The notes beneath the pieces were generated by a model. That model saw only the letters and a list, made by a program, of their open reading frames with translations, was not told the origin of the DNA and made no database searches. A stretch of 64,000 bases of DNA from Chitinophagales bacterium. Lineage in GTDB: Bacteria > Bacteroidota > Bacteroidia > Chitinophagales > UBA10324. Shown one piece after another: positions 1 through 8,123 of this stretch. A program made the translations under genes and the position numbers. How positions within the stretch are numbered: the first letter of the stretch is position 1; every line of letters starts with the position of its first letter. The stretch covers positions 1-64,000 of the forward strand of contig JACDDS010000014.1 of assembly GCA_013816805.1 (NCBI GenBank), in the 5' to 3' direction.

Positions 1-24
1 TACATTTGAAGTGCAAATTGATCT

Positions 25-64
25 GCCCCAAAATTGCATGCTTATCTGCGTTTTGGGGCTTTTC
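25..64 (+). terminator. Intrinsic terminator of a gene left of the window
   Basis: A 9-bp perfect inverted repeat (GCCCCAAAA at 25-33, TTTTGGGGC at 51-59) encloses a 17-nt loop and is followed by TTTT on the + strand. The T run lies on the right side, so it would stop rightward transcription arriving from outside the window. The leftward psd gene starts its 3' end at 182, so it might also be served by the hairpin, but there is no T run on that side. Confidence 0.55.
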
Positions 65-181
65 ATTTTCCACATCCCATTGTGAAATCCTTCATAGATA
101 AGCCTTTTGAGTTTTCAGGTTGACCCTTACTAGAGGAAGACTGCTTGCAATGGAGTCTGTAACTAAGAGTTTAAAGTCTAT

Positions 182-841
182 TTATTTTAAAATAGCTAGT
201 ACTGTTTTTCCTCCTTTTACATTCTCATTCAGGGCTACTTTAATTTCTGCATTAACCGGTATAAAAACATCAACCCGGGACCCAAATCTGATGAAGCCAA
301 TTTCATCACCAGCTTTTAACACCTCGCCGCCTTTCAAGTAGCAAACGATTCTACGGGCCATAAAACCTGCAATCTGCCGAAACAAAATTTCTTCCTGACC
401 ATTACTGATAACAATTGTATTGTGTTCGTTGTCAATGGATGATTTTGGATGCCATGCTACAAGATAATTTCCTTTGTGATACTTTACATATTTTACTTCA
501 CCGCCGACAGGAGTCCTGTTTACATGAACATTGGCTGGTGACATGAAAATGGAAAGTTGTTTTTTCTTTGCCTGAAAGTATTCTTTCTCCTCCGTTTCCT
601 CAATAACCACAATTTTTCCATCAGCAGGTGCAATTACCTCATTATCTTTTGCATCGGTAAAACGGTTGGGATTTCTAAAAAAAGAAACAACGGCTAAAAA
701 GAAAAGCAATGAAATAAAGGATAGTATAAGTTTCCATATTAAAAATTCAAGTAAAAAAACACATAGAAAAAGATTAATTGCAGTTAATACAACAAAGACA
801 ATGATTAAAATTTTAATTCCTTCTTTGTGGATTCTATACAT
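182..841 (-). CDS. psd: Phosphatidylserine decarboxylase family protein (short form)
   Basis: Makes phosphatidylethanolamine by decarboxylating phosphatidylserine at the inner membrane. The protein has 219 aa, the size of the short bacterial/archaeal PSD form. Two hydrophobic segments at the N-terminus (about residues 8-50) anchor it. Conserved features are VIAPADGKIV near residue 90, FMSPANVHVNR near 130, and RFGSRVDVF near the C-terminus; the Gly-Ser there is the self-cleavage site that generates the pyruvoyl cofactor. It is the last gene of a leftward run CPBP-DUF2007-cdsA-psd; cdsA supplies the CDP-diacylglycerol that enters the same pathway. The intermediate enzyme, phosphatidylserine synthase, is not in the window. 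ATG start. Function by family is secure; the short form can also act on archaetidylserine in archaea, which is not relevant here. Confidence 0.93.
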   Translation of the reverse strand: MYRIHKEGIKILIIVFVVLTAINLFLCVFLLEFLIWKLILSFISLLFFLAVVSFFRNPNRFTDAKDNEVIAPADGKIVVIEETEEKEYFQAKKKQLSIFMSPANVHVNRTPVGGEVKYVKYHKGNYLVAWHPKSSIDNEHNTIVISNGQEEILFRQIAGFMARRIVCYLKGGEVLKAGDEIGFIRFGSRVDVFIPVNAEIKVALNENVKGGKTVLAILK

Positions 842-901
842 AAAGTTTTAACAGCATTAATATTATAATGTGCAGTTTCATTTTACCTGGAAAATATATC
901 T

Positions 902-1771
902 TCAACGGGAACTTCCGGTAAACAACATTAAACCTATATAATAAATAAATACAAAGGGTATCATAAAGATAAATGCATCAAAGCGGTCCAATAATCCACC
1001 ATGGCCCGGAAAAAAATTTCCGGAATTTTTAACACCTGCATGCCTCTTAATCATAGATTCAATAAAATCTCCGAAAGTGCCAAAAATTGAAACAATACAG
1101 GCTATCACAAGCCAGTTAACAGCATTCAACTGATGAAAAAAATATGACAATATGAAACCACATAAAATTGAAAATAGTAAACCACCTGAAAATCCTTCCC
1201 AGGTTTTTTTTGGTGAGATGGAAGGCAATATTTTATGTTTACCTATGAGCGATCCGGTAACATAGGCCATAGTATCATTAGTCCAGACGAGAAAAGTAAT
1301 ACCTAAAATTAATCCGCATCTGTTGGGGAACCATTCCGTGTTTTCATTAACATAAGGGAAAAATACAATCATTGATAATGGGAAAGTGATATAAAATATT
1401 CCAAGGATATTTATAGCCGCATTTCTTACAGGACTTGCCGTTCTGTAGAACAGCTCAATGATTAAAAAAATTAAAATGCCCGGAATAATTAAAAAATAGA
1501 GAAGGTTATTTATATAAAACACAAAACGGAACCCGGTAGCTAAGATCCACCACGAAATAATCCCAACTACAATCCTGATAATATTTATTGCTTTAAGCTG
1601 CATTACAGAATAATTCTGCTCTGATTTCATCAATGAATAAAACTCCCAAAGACAACCCGCATGGATCAGAAAAATAAGGGCGAGAAAAGTTAATTCATGA
1701 GCTGCAATGCTTCCGATCATTACAATAGCAAATAGAGTTCCTGTAATCGAGCGGCGTAGCAGATCATTCAT
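902..1771 (-). CDS. cdsA: Phosphatidate cytidylyltransferase
   Basis: Converts phosphatidic acid and CTP to CDP-diacylglycerol, the branch point of phospholipid synthesis. A polytopic membrane protein of 289 aa with about eight hydrophobic segments, and the C-terminal CDP-alcohol cytidylyltransferase signature: ILPSISPKKTWEGFSGG in the middle, GDFIESMIKRHAGVK then PGHGGLLDRFD at the end. One signature position differs: the usual Lys-Asp after the KR segment reads Lys-Asn (VKNSG, codon AAT at 1029-1031). Its ATG overlaps the TGA of the upstream DUF2007 gene by 4 bp, indicating translational coupling; psd follows 60 bp downstream. Identification is firm; the effect of the Asp-to-Asn change is unknown. 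Confidence 0.95.
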   Translation of the reverse strand: MNDLLRRSITGTLFAIVMIGSIAAHELTFLALIFLIHAGCLWEFYSLMKSEQNYSVMQLKAINIIRIVVGIISWWILATGFRFVFYINNLLYFLIIPGILIFLIIELFYRTASPVRNAAINILGIFYITFPLSMIVFFPYVNENTEWFPNRCGLILGITFLVWTNDTMAYVTGSLIGKHKILPSISPKKTWEGFSGGLLFSILCGFILSYFFHQLNAVNWLVIACIVSIFGTFGDFIESMIKRHAGVKNSGNFFPGHGGLLDRFDAFIFMIPFVFIYYIGLMLFTGSSR

Positions 1772-1974
1772 AGTGGTTGGTTATCGATAATCACGTAAGC
1801 CTCTGCTGCCTGTTCTATTGATACATATACAGCAACCTCTCCGATCGTAATATAGGATGAATCCTGCTGGTTAAGAATTACGGCTTTAATGTTATGCTCT
1901 TCCAGTATTGACTGCACCATTGCTGCCTGGTGCGGCTTTGAAGTTTCATATACTTTAATCCATTCTGTGTCCAT
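1768..1974 (-). CDS. DUF2007-type small protein
   Basis: A 68-aa cytoplasmic protein without signal peptide or membrane segment. The pattern (WIKVYETSKPHQAAMVQSIL, then EEHNIKAVILNQQDSSY and a C-terminal VSIEQAAEAYVII) fits the DUF2007 / putative signal-transducing family: a single ferredoxin-like beta-alpha-beta fold that resembles ACT or PII-type modules. It sits between a CPBP protease gene and cdsA, overlapping cdsA by 4 bp (ATGA), so it is very probably co-translated with the lipid gene. A role in membrane homeostasis is only a guess from position. ATG start at 1974. Confidence 0.8.
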   Translation of the reverse strand: MDTEWIKVYETSKPHQAAMVQSILEEHNIKAVILNQQDSSYITIGEVAVYVSIEQAAEAYVIIDNQPL

Positions 1975-2010
1975 CAGATAATAATGCCGGGCTTATTGCA
2001 ACTTACCGCT

Positions 2011-2955
2011 TCAGTAAATAAATTTATGCAGCTCACATTTTCTTTGATACATATATACACCTGCGGCTGTTAAAACAGTACAAATCAATACGATTATAAT
2101 CGGGATTGGATCATTAGAATTAATATCGAAAGCAATCATACCATGATCATGAAGATAAATAAGAATTACCTGTACCCCATTATTAAGTGCATGTGCTGCA
2201 ATAGGAGTCCATAAATTACCGCTCCACAAGAACAGATACCCTAGTAATGCACCCAGCAATAACCGCGGTATAAATCCATAAAATTCGAAATGAATAAAGC
2301 TAAAAATGGCTGCGGAAATCCAGACAGCTGCGTGCTCTTTGTTTATCCATTCATTTATTACCTGCTGTATACAGCCTCTGAACATTAGTTCTTCACCGAT
2401 AGCAGGTATAACAGCTATTACAAGGAGATTAAATAATAAATCTATTGGTCCCGGCATTTTCAGAAACAGCAGCATCAGTTTTTCAGACGCGTCTTCTGAA
2501 GACCGGATTTCTTTTTCCAGGTCACCCATAAAAGCAGGCAGCGAAAGCTTTTGATTGAGCTCATAAGTAAATTGAACCAATGGTGTGGATAAAAAAAGAA
2601 TAGCGATGGCGAGAAGCAGAAGTGAAAAGCGGGGTACTATTTTTAATTTCAGATAATCCCCAACCGGAAACTTTCGCTGCGCAAAGAATAGTGCCGGCAA
2701 TAGAAATGCTCCTATGGAGGCCAGCAATTGCAAAAGTTTAAGCGCATTCAGCTCACCTGGATTTTTTGCTACCTCATCAGGCTGGGTTGTAAAAGCGCGT
2801 ATAACATCCTCCAGATTTGTAATTCCAAATAAAGGCCTGACTAATGCAAAGCCAAGGGCAGCAAATAACCCTGCAGATACAATAGATAGCGCGCCTAAGA
2901 ACAATAATTGCATCAGCGGATGCATTGTATCAAACAGATAGCGGGGACGACTCAT
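2011..2955 (-). CDS. CPBP family intramembrane metalloprotease (Rce1/Abi-like)
   Basis: A 314-aa multi-spanning membrane protein. Motifs of the CPBP/Abi glutamic protease family are clear: GEELMFRG (motif 1, Glu-Glu-x3-Arg), FSFIHFEFYGF (motif 2, His) and AAHALNNG (motif 3, His-x3-Asn). The family includes eukaryotic CAAX prenyl protease Rce1 and bacterial bacteriocin-immunity proteins; the substrate here is unknown. The open frame extends 55 codons further upstream, but that part lies over dusB on the other strand, so I place the start at the ATG whose complement is at 2953-2955, giving a normal hydrophobic N-terminus (MSRPRYLFDTMH). It leads the leftward DUF2007-cdsA-psd run and is divergent from dusB with only 34 bp between. 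Confidence 0.85.
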   Translation of the reverse strand: MSRPRYLFDTMHPLMQLLFLGALSIVSAGLFAALGFALVRPLFGITNLEDVIRAFTTQPDEVAKNPGELNALKLLQLLASIGAFLLPALFFAQRKFPVGDYLKLKIVPRFSLLLLAIAILFLSTPLVQFTYELNQKLSLPAFMGDLEKEIRSSEDASEKLMLLFLKMPGPIDLLFNLLVIAVIPAIGEELMFRGCIQQVINEWINKEHAAVWISAAIFSFIHFEFYGFIPRLLLGALLGYLFLWSGNLWTPIAAHALNNGVQVILIYLHDHGMIAFDINSNDPIPIIIVLICTVLTAAGVYMYQRKCELHKFIY

Positions 2956-2968
2956 GGGACAAAAGTCG

Positions 2969-2976
2969 TAAATTTG
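2969..2976 (+). promoter_or_regulatory. Possible -7 box of dusB (TAAATTTG)
   Basis: TAAATTTG matches the Bacteroidota -7 consensus TAnnTTTG and ends 13 bp before the dusB ATG. I see no good TTG at the -33 position, so this is only a candidate. The space between the divergent CPBP and dusB starts is 34 bp, so the two promoters must overlap the neighbouring genes or each other. Confidence 0.35.
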
Positions 2977-2989
2977 GCGACTCAAAGAG

Positions 2990-4009
2990 ATGATAAAAAT
3001 CGGAAATATAGAGCTCCCTGAATTCCCACTGTTGCTGGCACCAATGGAGGACGTTAGTGATCCGCCCTTTCGTGCGGTATGCAAAATGAATGGTGCTGAT
3101 CTTATGTATACGGAATTCATTTCTTCCGAAGGATTAATACGGAATGCGCGTAAGAGTATGATGAAGCTTGATATTTATGAAGATGAACGTCCCGTTGGTA
3201 TTCAGTTTTTTGGAGGGGAAATAGATACCATGGTTAATTGTGTCGAAATTATTGAAGAAGCAGATCCGGACATTATTGACATTAATTATGGTTGTCCTGT
3301 TAAAGGAGTAGCATGCCGGGGAGCAGGAGCTGGTATTCTAAAAGATGTACCGAAAATGGTAAGGATGACAGCGGAAATTGTAAAGAAAGCTTCACGGCCT
3401 GTTACTGTTAAAACACGTTTAGGATGGGATGATCAATCAAAAAATGTAATAGATGTGGCAGAGCGCCTGCAGGATATTGGTATTGCTGCAATCTCTATCC
3501 ATGGCCGCACCCGGGAACAAATGTATAAAGGGCAGGCTGATTGGAACTTAATTGGTGAGGTAAAAAACAATTCACGCATGCACATACCGGTGTTTTTAAA
3601 TGGCGATGTTACTTCACCTGAAAAAGTGAAGTATGCTTTTGAGAAATATGGTGTGGATGGGGTAATGATTGGCAGGGCAGCAATTGGAAATCCATGGTTT
3701 TTCAATCAGGCAAAGCATTATTTAAAGACTGGAACCCATCTTCCCTTACCTGATATTACCGGCCGCATCAATGTATCCCGTACGCACCTTTCAAAATCTA
3801 TTGCATGGAAGGGAGAACGGCTTGGTATTTTAGAAATGCGAAAACATTATTCTAATTATTTTAAAGGATTGCCTAATGTAAAAGAATATCGTGATCAATT
3901 AGTGAGACTGGAAACAGAAGAGGAAATAGAAAATATTTTTAATCAAATGGGTGAAGCCTATATGAATGCCGAACCTGCAATTCAGGAAACACTTGAAATG
4001 TCTTTATAA
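2990..4009 (+). CDS. dusB: tRNA-dihydrouridine synthase
   Basis: FMN enzyme that reduces uridine to dihydrouridine in the tRNA D-loop with NADPH. The 339-aa protein shows the Dus barrel from the N-terminus (LAPMEDVSDPPFR near residue 15), the catalytic-Cys segment DINYGCPVKGVACRGAGAG near 100 and the FMN phosphate-binding segments ISIHGRTREQMYKG and NGDVTSPE followed by GVDGVMIGRAAIGNPW. The C-terminal helical domain ends near residue 330, the usual length. Of the three bacterial types (DusA, B, C), the overall pattern and presence as a single copy in Bacteroidota favour DusB. Divergent from the CPBP gene and convergent with the deoxyhypusine-synthase-like gene. Confidence 0.93.
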   Translation: MIKIGNIELPEFPLLLAPMEDVSDPPFRAVCKMNGADLMYTEFISSEGLIRNARKSMMKLDIYEDERPVGIQFFGGEIDTMVNCVEIIEEADPDIIDINYGCPVKGVACRGAGAGILKDVPKMVRMTAEIVKKASRPVTVKTRLGWDDQSKNVIDVAERLQDIGIAAISIHGRTREQMYKGQADWNLIGEVKNNSRMHIPVFLNGDVTSPEKVKYAFEKYGVDGVMIGRAAIGNPWFFNQAKHYLKTGTHLPLPDITGRINVSRTHLSKSIAWKGERLGILEMRKHYSNYFKGLPNVKEYRDQLVRLETEEEIENIFNQMGEAYMNAEPAIQETLEMSL

Positions 4010-4104
4010 AATTGTAATTGGTTTAGAAGAATCCTTTGAAATTCCACAGGAATTTAAAGTACACCACGATCTGATAAAAAAGCAGCATTTTCGCTAAAGA
4101 TTAG

Positions 4105-5079
4105 TTACCAGCCTAGCAGCCAGGCAAAAACTAACGGTGCTACAATGCTTGCATCCGATTCAATGATAAACTTAGGAGTTTCTATACCTAGTTTTCCCCA
4201 TGTAATCTTCTCATTGGGAACAGCTCCGCTATAAGAGCCAAAGCTGGTAGTGGAATCTGAGATCTGGCAGAAATAACTCCAGAAAGGAACGTCATGCCAT
4301 TCGAGATCCTGGTACATCATGGGTACTACACAAATTGGGAAGTCTCCGGCTATGCCACCACCGATCTGAAAAAATCCGATACCTTTTCCATCTGAATTTT
4401 GTCTGTACCATTCTGCAAGCCAAACCATATATTCAATCCCGGACTTCATGGTCGAGGCTTTTAACTCATTTTTAATAACATAACTCGCAAAAATATTTCC
4501 CATGGTAGAATCTTCCCATCCGGGAACTACAATCGGGAGATTCTTTTGTGCGGCCGCAAGTACCCAGGAATTCTTCGGATCAATTTGATAGTATTGTTCA
4601 AGCACGCCACTGAGCAACATATGGTACATATATTCATGGGGGAAAAAACGCTGATTAGAAGATTCCGCTTCCATCCAGATTTTATAAATATGCTGTTGTA
4701 TCCTTCTAAAAGCCTCTTCTTCTGGAATGCAAGTATCAGTAACCCTGTTAAAATGATTTTCTAGTAAGTTCCACTCATCAGCGGGAGTAAGGTCCCGATA
4801 ATGCGGTACGCGCTCGTAATGGTTATGGGCTACCAGGTTCATCACATCTTCTTCAATATTTGCTCCGGTGCACGATATAATCTGCACCTTATCCTGACGA
4901 ATCATTTCTGCAAGCGAAATCCCCAGCTCTGCAGTGCTCATTGCTCCGGCAAGTGTAATCATCATTTTTCCCCCTTCATTCAAATGTATTTCATAACCCT
5001 TTGCGGCATCCACCAATGCAGCGGAATTAAAATGAAGAAACTGCCTCTCCATAAATTCTGATATTGGTCCTCTTTTCAT
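4105..5079 (-). CDS. Deoxyhypusine synthase family protein
   Basis: NAD-dependent enzymes of this family transfer the aminobutyl group of spermidine to a lysine (eIF5A in eukaryotes and archaea) or to a free amine such as putrescine (homospermidine synthases). The 324-aa protein aligns over its whole length: SAALVDAAKG, MMITLAGAMSTAELG (NAD site), ISCTGANIEEDVMNLV, and late GGGIAGDFPICVVPMM. The segment SGAVPNEKITWGKLG keeps the lysine (Lys296) that forms the enzyme-imine intermediate in deoxyhypusine synthase. Bacteria have no eIF5A, so a free polyamine acceptor (homospermidine-type or agmatine-type product) is more likely than protein modification. The frame opens at a TTG 18 bp earlier, but that codon lies in a TATATTTG box; I use the ATG at 5079. 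Neighbours give no polyamine context. Confidence 0.85.
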   Translation of the reverse strand: MKRGPISEFMERQFLHFNSAALVDAAKGYEIHLNEGGKMMITLAGAMSTAELGISLAEMIRQDKVQIISCTGANIEEDVMNLVAHNHYERVPHYRDLTPADEWNLLENHFNRVTDTCIPEEEAFRRIQQHIYKIWMEAESSNQRFFPHEYMYHMLLSGVLEQYYQIDPKNSWVLAAAQKNLPIVVPGWEDSTMGNIFASYVIKNELKASTMKSGIEYMVWLAEWYRQNSDGKGIGFFQIGGGIAGDFPICVVPMMYQDLEWHDVPFWSYFCQISDSTTSFGSYSGAVPNEKITWGKLGIETPKFIIESDASIVAPLVFAWLLGW

Positions 5080-5094
5080 ACCCTTATTTTTTTG

Positions 5095-5125
5095 CAAATA
5101 TAGAATGATGTGTCACCCGCGGGTG
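5095..5125 (-). promoter_or_regulatory. Candidate promoter box and palindrome before the deoxyhypusine-synthase-like gene
   Basis: On the minus strand TATATTTG (5095-5102) fits the Bacteroidota -7 box and ends about 15 bp before the ATG. Eleven bases further upstream is a perfect 12-bp palindrome CACCCGCGGGTG (5114-5125). No TTG stands at the -33 spacing. The palindrome resembles the TCACCCACGGTGA sequence in the promoter of the M43 protease gene, including a following A run, so both could bind the same regulator. That is inference from two sites only. Confidence 0.35.
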
Positions 5126-5137
5126 TGAAAAACAATC

Positions 5138-6013
5138 TTATTTTTCTTTATTATACAGGATTGCTTCCTGCAAAGTATTTACCTGAAATACTCCTACTTC
5201 AGGAACTGAGTCCTGAGTTTGAATTATATTTCCTGTAGTCCATGTACGGTTGTATTCACCTTCAAAAAGCTCAATGCGCATTTCCTTCTTCGTGATCAGG
5301 TTAAAGGTGCATTCAAATAAGATTCCATTCAGGCTAAATCGGCTTATAAAATGGTTTCCAAATACAGAGCTTGGTATATCAATTCCATTTTTTTCATCTA
5401 TAGAGTACGTGTCATTGCCTTCACCCCGCTTTACTAATTCATATGTTTTAGAATACGTATCGTATGCGAGCCGTAAAATCCATCTGTTGAAATAAATGTT
5501 TGGTTCAATGACAAGCTGTACAGGTATTATCTGCTCTAATCCTTTTGCAGAATAAGACTTCAAATTTCCGTGCCAGTTACCAACCCAGTCATCGGGAAAT
5601 ATTAAAGCATCAGAATCGGTTAATAATACGGCTGGATAAAAAAGAAACGGAGGTTCCTGGGGCAGCTCCTCTACAAGCACTTTAGCCCAGCCCTGATATA
5701 AAATGTTAAGAGAATCTGCCGCGGCTCTGGAAAGATCGATAATTCTTCCTCCAAAGTAAGGGCCGCGATCATTAATTCGTACAACAATGGATCTATTATT
5801 CTCCAGATTGGTCACCTTTACAATGGTTCCAAAAGGTAATGTCCGGTGTGCTGCAGTTAAAGTTTTGTTAGAGAAAATTTCTCCGTTCGCTGTCTTTCGG
5901 CCGTTAAAAAAATTAGCATAATATGATGCTATTCCATTTTTGGTGTATAGTGTTTGAGAAAAGGAATCAGCAAAAACCAACAACAGACTAAAAACAAAAA
6001 GTGATTTCTGCAT
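5138..6013 (-). CDS. RlpA-like septal ring lytic transglycosylase / double-psi barrel protein
   Basis: A secreted protein of 291 aa: signal peptide at residues 1-19 (ends SFSQ), then a double-psi beta-barrel RlpA domain at about 22-110 with GIASYYANFFNGRKTANGE, TAAHRTLPFGTIVKVTN and VVRINDRGPYFGGRIIDLS, including the Asp of the lytic site (NDRGP). RlpA proteins cut naked glycan strands at the septum. The remaining 180 residues have no domain I recognise; there is no SPOR domain, which E. coli RlpA has. It follows tatC by 71 bp in the same direction. Family membership is secure; enzymatic activity is inferred. Confidence 0.85.
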   Translation of the reverse strand: MQKSLFVFSLLLVFADSFSQTLYTKNGIASYYANFFNGRKTANGEIFSNKTLTAAHRTLPFGTIVKVTNLENNRSIVVRINDRGPYFGGRIIDLSRAAADSLNILYQGWAKVLVEELPQEPPFLFYPAVLLTDSDALIFPDDWVGNWHGNLKSYSAKGLEQIIPVQLVIEPNIYFNRWILRLAYDTYSKTYELVKRGEGNDTYSIDEKNGIDIPSSVFGNHFISRFSLNGILFECTFNLITKKEMRIELFEGEYNRTWTTGNIIQTQDSVPEVGVFQVNTLQEAILYNKEK

Positions 6014-6084
6014 CAGGCGACCGGTAATGATGCTGATAAATGTACAGAATAAAAATTACTGCCGTAATCGGTTTAGGATACGGA

Positions 6085-6960
6085 TTATCCTGAGTTCTCT
6101 TTACTTCTTTTTTCTGCTTCCAACCGCCTGGCCATTCTGCTATTGGTAATTTTTTTTGAAATAAGAATCCCAATCTCGAACAATCCATATAAAGGCAGGG
6201 CAACTAATGTTTGACTCACCATATCTGGCGATGGTGTAATAACAGCTGAAAGGAGTAAAATAAAAACAACAGCATATTTTCTATAGCCCGATAAAATTTC
6301 GTGGGTTGCCACTCCTATAACAGCAAGTAAATAAATAATCAGGGGGAATTCAAAGACAAGCCCGCATGCAAAGCTTAATCCGGTAACGGTTTCAATATAC
6401 GATGAAAGGCTGATCGTATTTTTTACTTCAGTACTTACCTGATAAGTGCCCAGGAAAAATACTGTAAAAGGAACAATAAGGAAATAACCGAAAACTACTC
6501 CGAGATAAAACAGCAAGGATCCACTCAGCACAATACCATATATTTTTTGCCTTTCCTGCTCATATAAAGCCGGGCTAATAAATTTCCAAAGTTCCCATAG
6601 CACAAAAGGAAAAACGATCACAAGCCCGAGTGTAAAAGCATTTTGCAGGGAAACCATGAATTGCCCGGAAAAGTCTATGTTCTGAACGGGCACATTAAAA
6701 TTTTGAACACACAGGCTGCTCATATGTACCCAGCTTCCCAATTTGCACATGACCCTGAAGGTCCAGAAGTCAGGATTTTTAGGAGCAAAAATGATGTGAT
6801 CAAAAATAAATTTAGTATTTAAAAAAATAAAAATACCGGCAACTACTATAGCAATAAGAGACCGCAAAATAACCCAGCGCAATTCTTCCAGATGATCAAT
6901 AAATGACATCTCTGCCTGATCACTGCTGCGCTTTTTTATTAAAGTATTGAGCCAGCCCAT
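6085..6960 (-). CDS. tatC: Sec-independent (twin-arginine) translocase subunit TatC
   Basis: The receptor subunit of the Tat pathway, which exports folded, often cofactor-bearing proteins. It has 291 aa with six predicted membrane segments. The N-terminal cytoplasmic motif MSFIDHLEELRWVILRS holds the conserved Glu residues that recognise the twin-arginine signal, and the periplasmic segment near residue 130 reads FPFVLWELWKFISPALYEQER, a TatC hallmark. A tatA/E-type gene is present at 20661, so the minimal TatAC system is encoded within this window though not in one operon. It sits between an OmpA-family gene and the RlpA-like gene. Confidence 0.97.
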   Translation of the reverse strand: MGWLNTLIKKRSSDQAEMSFIDHLEELRWVILRSLIAIVVAGIFIFLNTKFIFDHIIFAPKNPDFWTFRVMCKLGSWVHMSSLCVQNFNVPVQNIDFSGQFMVSLQNAFTLGLVIVFPFVLWELWKFISPALYEQERQKIYGIVLSGSLLFYLGVVFGYFLIVPFTVFFLGTYQVSTEVKNTISLSSYIETVTGLSFACGLVFEFPLIIYLLAVIGVATHEILSGYRKYAVVFILLLSAVITPSPDMVSQTLVALPLYGLFEIGILISKKITNSRMARRLEAEKRSKENSG

Positions 6961-7020
6961 TAAATAGAATAAATAATTCGTTTATAGTCTCAGCAGTCCG
7001 GATTCATCTGGTTAACGGCA

Positions 7021-7977
7021 TTAATTTCCGAGCAGCTTTATCAGTTCATTTAACCTGGGAGAAAGTATAATTTCAGTTCTGCGGTTTTTTGCTCTTCCTT
7101 CCGCGCTTTCGTTTGACGTAACGGGAAAATATTCTCCGTGACCGGAAGCAGTAACTCTCTTCGAATTCACACCATTCTGAACTAAGATTCTTATGATTGA
7201 TGTGGCACGCAATACGCTTAAATCCCAGTTATCTTTCATGGAGCCGCTACCGGCTAAAGAAACATTATCCGTATGTCCTTCCACTTCCACATTTATATCC
7301 TGATTTTTTTTTAATACCGCGGCTAATTTTTGCAATGCATCGGTACCCTTAGGATCAACCGCTGTACTTCCTGATTTAAATAATAATTTTTCAGCCATGG
7401 AAACATAGACTCTTCCATTTCGCTGCTCTACAGTTAAATCACTTTTTTCAAATCCGAGCAAGGCTTGTGATATAGCATTTTTTAAGGCAACTGTCGCAGA
7501 ATCTTTTTTATCGAGCAGCGATTGAAGTTCTTTTGTCTTTAATTCTCTCTCGGCGAGATTTAGCTGAAGAGAATCCAATGCACGTGCTTTTTTATTCAAT
7601 TCAGCTTGTTTCTTTTTTAGCGAATCATTCAGGGCTAATTTTTCTGAGGAAGAAGATGAAAGTAAAAGTTTATTCTGCTGCATGGTCTGCTCATAGAGCT
7701 GTGTCATTTTTTTATGCTGCTCATTAACGCTGCGGTATTTTTGCCCTAAGGCTATGGTATCTCCGGTTAAATCTTTTACCTGGTCATTTAAAGCATTGAT
7801 GCTTTTAACAATGGCAGCGTTTTTATTAATCTGCTCATCAACCTGGATTTGCAAATGAGCGGTTTGATCTTTGAGGTCGGTAATTGTTGATTGTGCATCT
7901 TCTAATTTTTTTGCCGGAACACATGATTGTAAGATCATTATTCCGCAGAAAATAATCAGGACCGTTTTAAATTTCAT
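7021..7977 (-). CDS. OmpA-family peptidoglycan-associated lipoprotein
   Basis: A 318-aa envelope protein. Residues 1-18 are a lipoprotein signal with lipobox ILQSC (Cys19). Residues about 25-165 are a long charged, heptad-like coiled coil. The C-terminal OmpA domain (about 195-310) has FKSGSTAVDPKGTDALQKLA, VEVEGHTDN and the Arg-containing NRRTEI, the Asp and Arg that bind diaminopimelate. It should anchor the outer membrane to peptidoglycan. Tandem with tatC (60 bp gap) but probably separate from the M43 gene upstream because a strong terminator lies between them. Confidence 0.88.
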   Translation of the reverse strand: MKFKTVLIIFCGIMILQSCVPAKKLEDAQSTITDLKDQTAHLQIQVDEQINKNAAIVKSINALNDQVKDLTGDTIALGQKYRSVNEQHKKMTQLYEQTMQQNKLLLSSSSSEKLALNDSLKKKQAELNKKARALDSLQLNLAERELKTKELQSLLDKKDSATVALKNAISQALLGFEKSDLTVEQRNGRVYVSMAEKLLFKSGSTAVDPKGTDALQKLAAVLKKNQDINVEVEGHTDNVSLAGSGSMKDNWDLSVLRATSIIRILVQNGVNSKRVTASGHGEYFPVTSNESAEGRAKNRRTEIILSPRLNELIKLLGN

Positions 7978-8069
7978 GCGGGCTGAAATTTTTAAGGGGC
8001 GAAATTACAATTAATAAACAGCCGGCTGATCGTAATGTATGTTTAATGCTCCCGCATATGGAGATATAT

Positions 8070-8110
8070 AAAAGAAACAGCCACCTGCTTTAACAGGTGG
8101 CTGTTTCTTT
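8070..8110 (-). terminator. Strong intrinsic terminator after the M43 protease gene
   Basis: A 17-bp perfect inverted repeat (8071-8087 with 8094-8110) around a 6-nt loop, CAGGTGGCTGTTTCTTTT as the 3' arm and tail on the minus strand. It begins 13 bp after the stop codon of the protease gene and ends 93 bp before the OmpA-family start, so it separates the two leftward transcription units. Confidence 0.85.
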
Positions 8111-8123
8111 TATCCGCATTTAA

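Noticed and set aside
2956-3120. Longer N-terminus of the CPBP protease
   Set aside because: The extension overlaps dusB coding sequence and encodes a Ser/Gly-rich peptide unlike a membrane-protein start; the ATG at 2955 fits the family.
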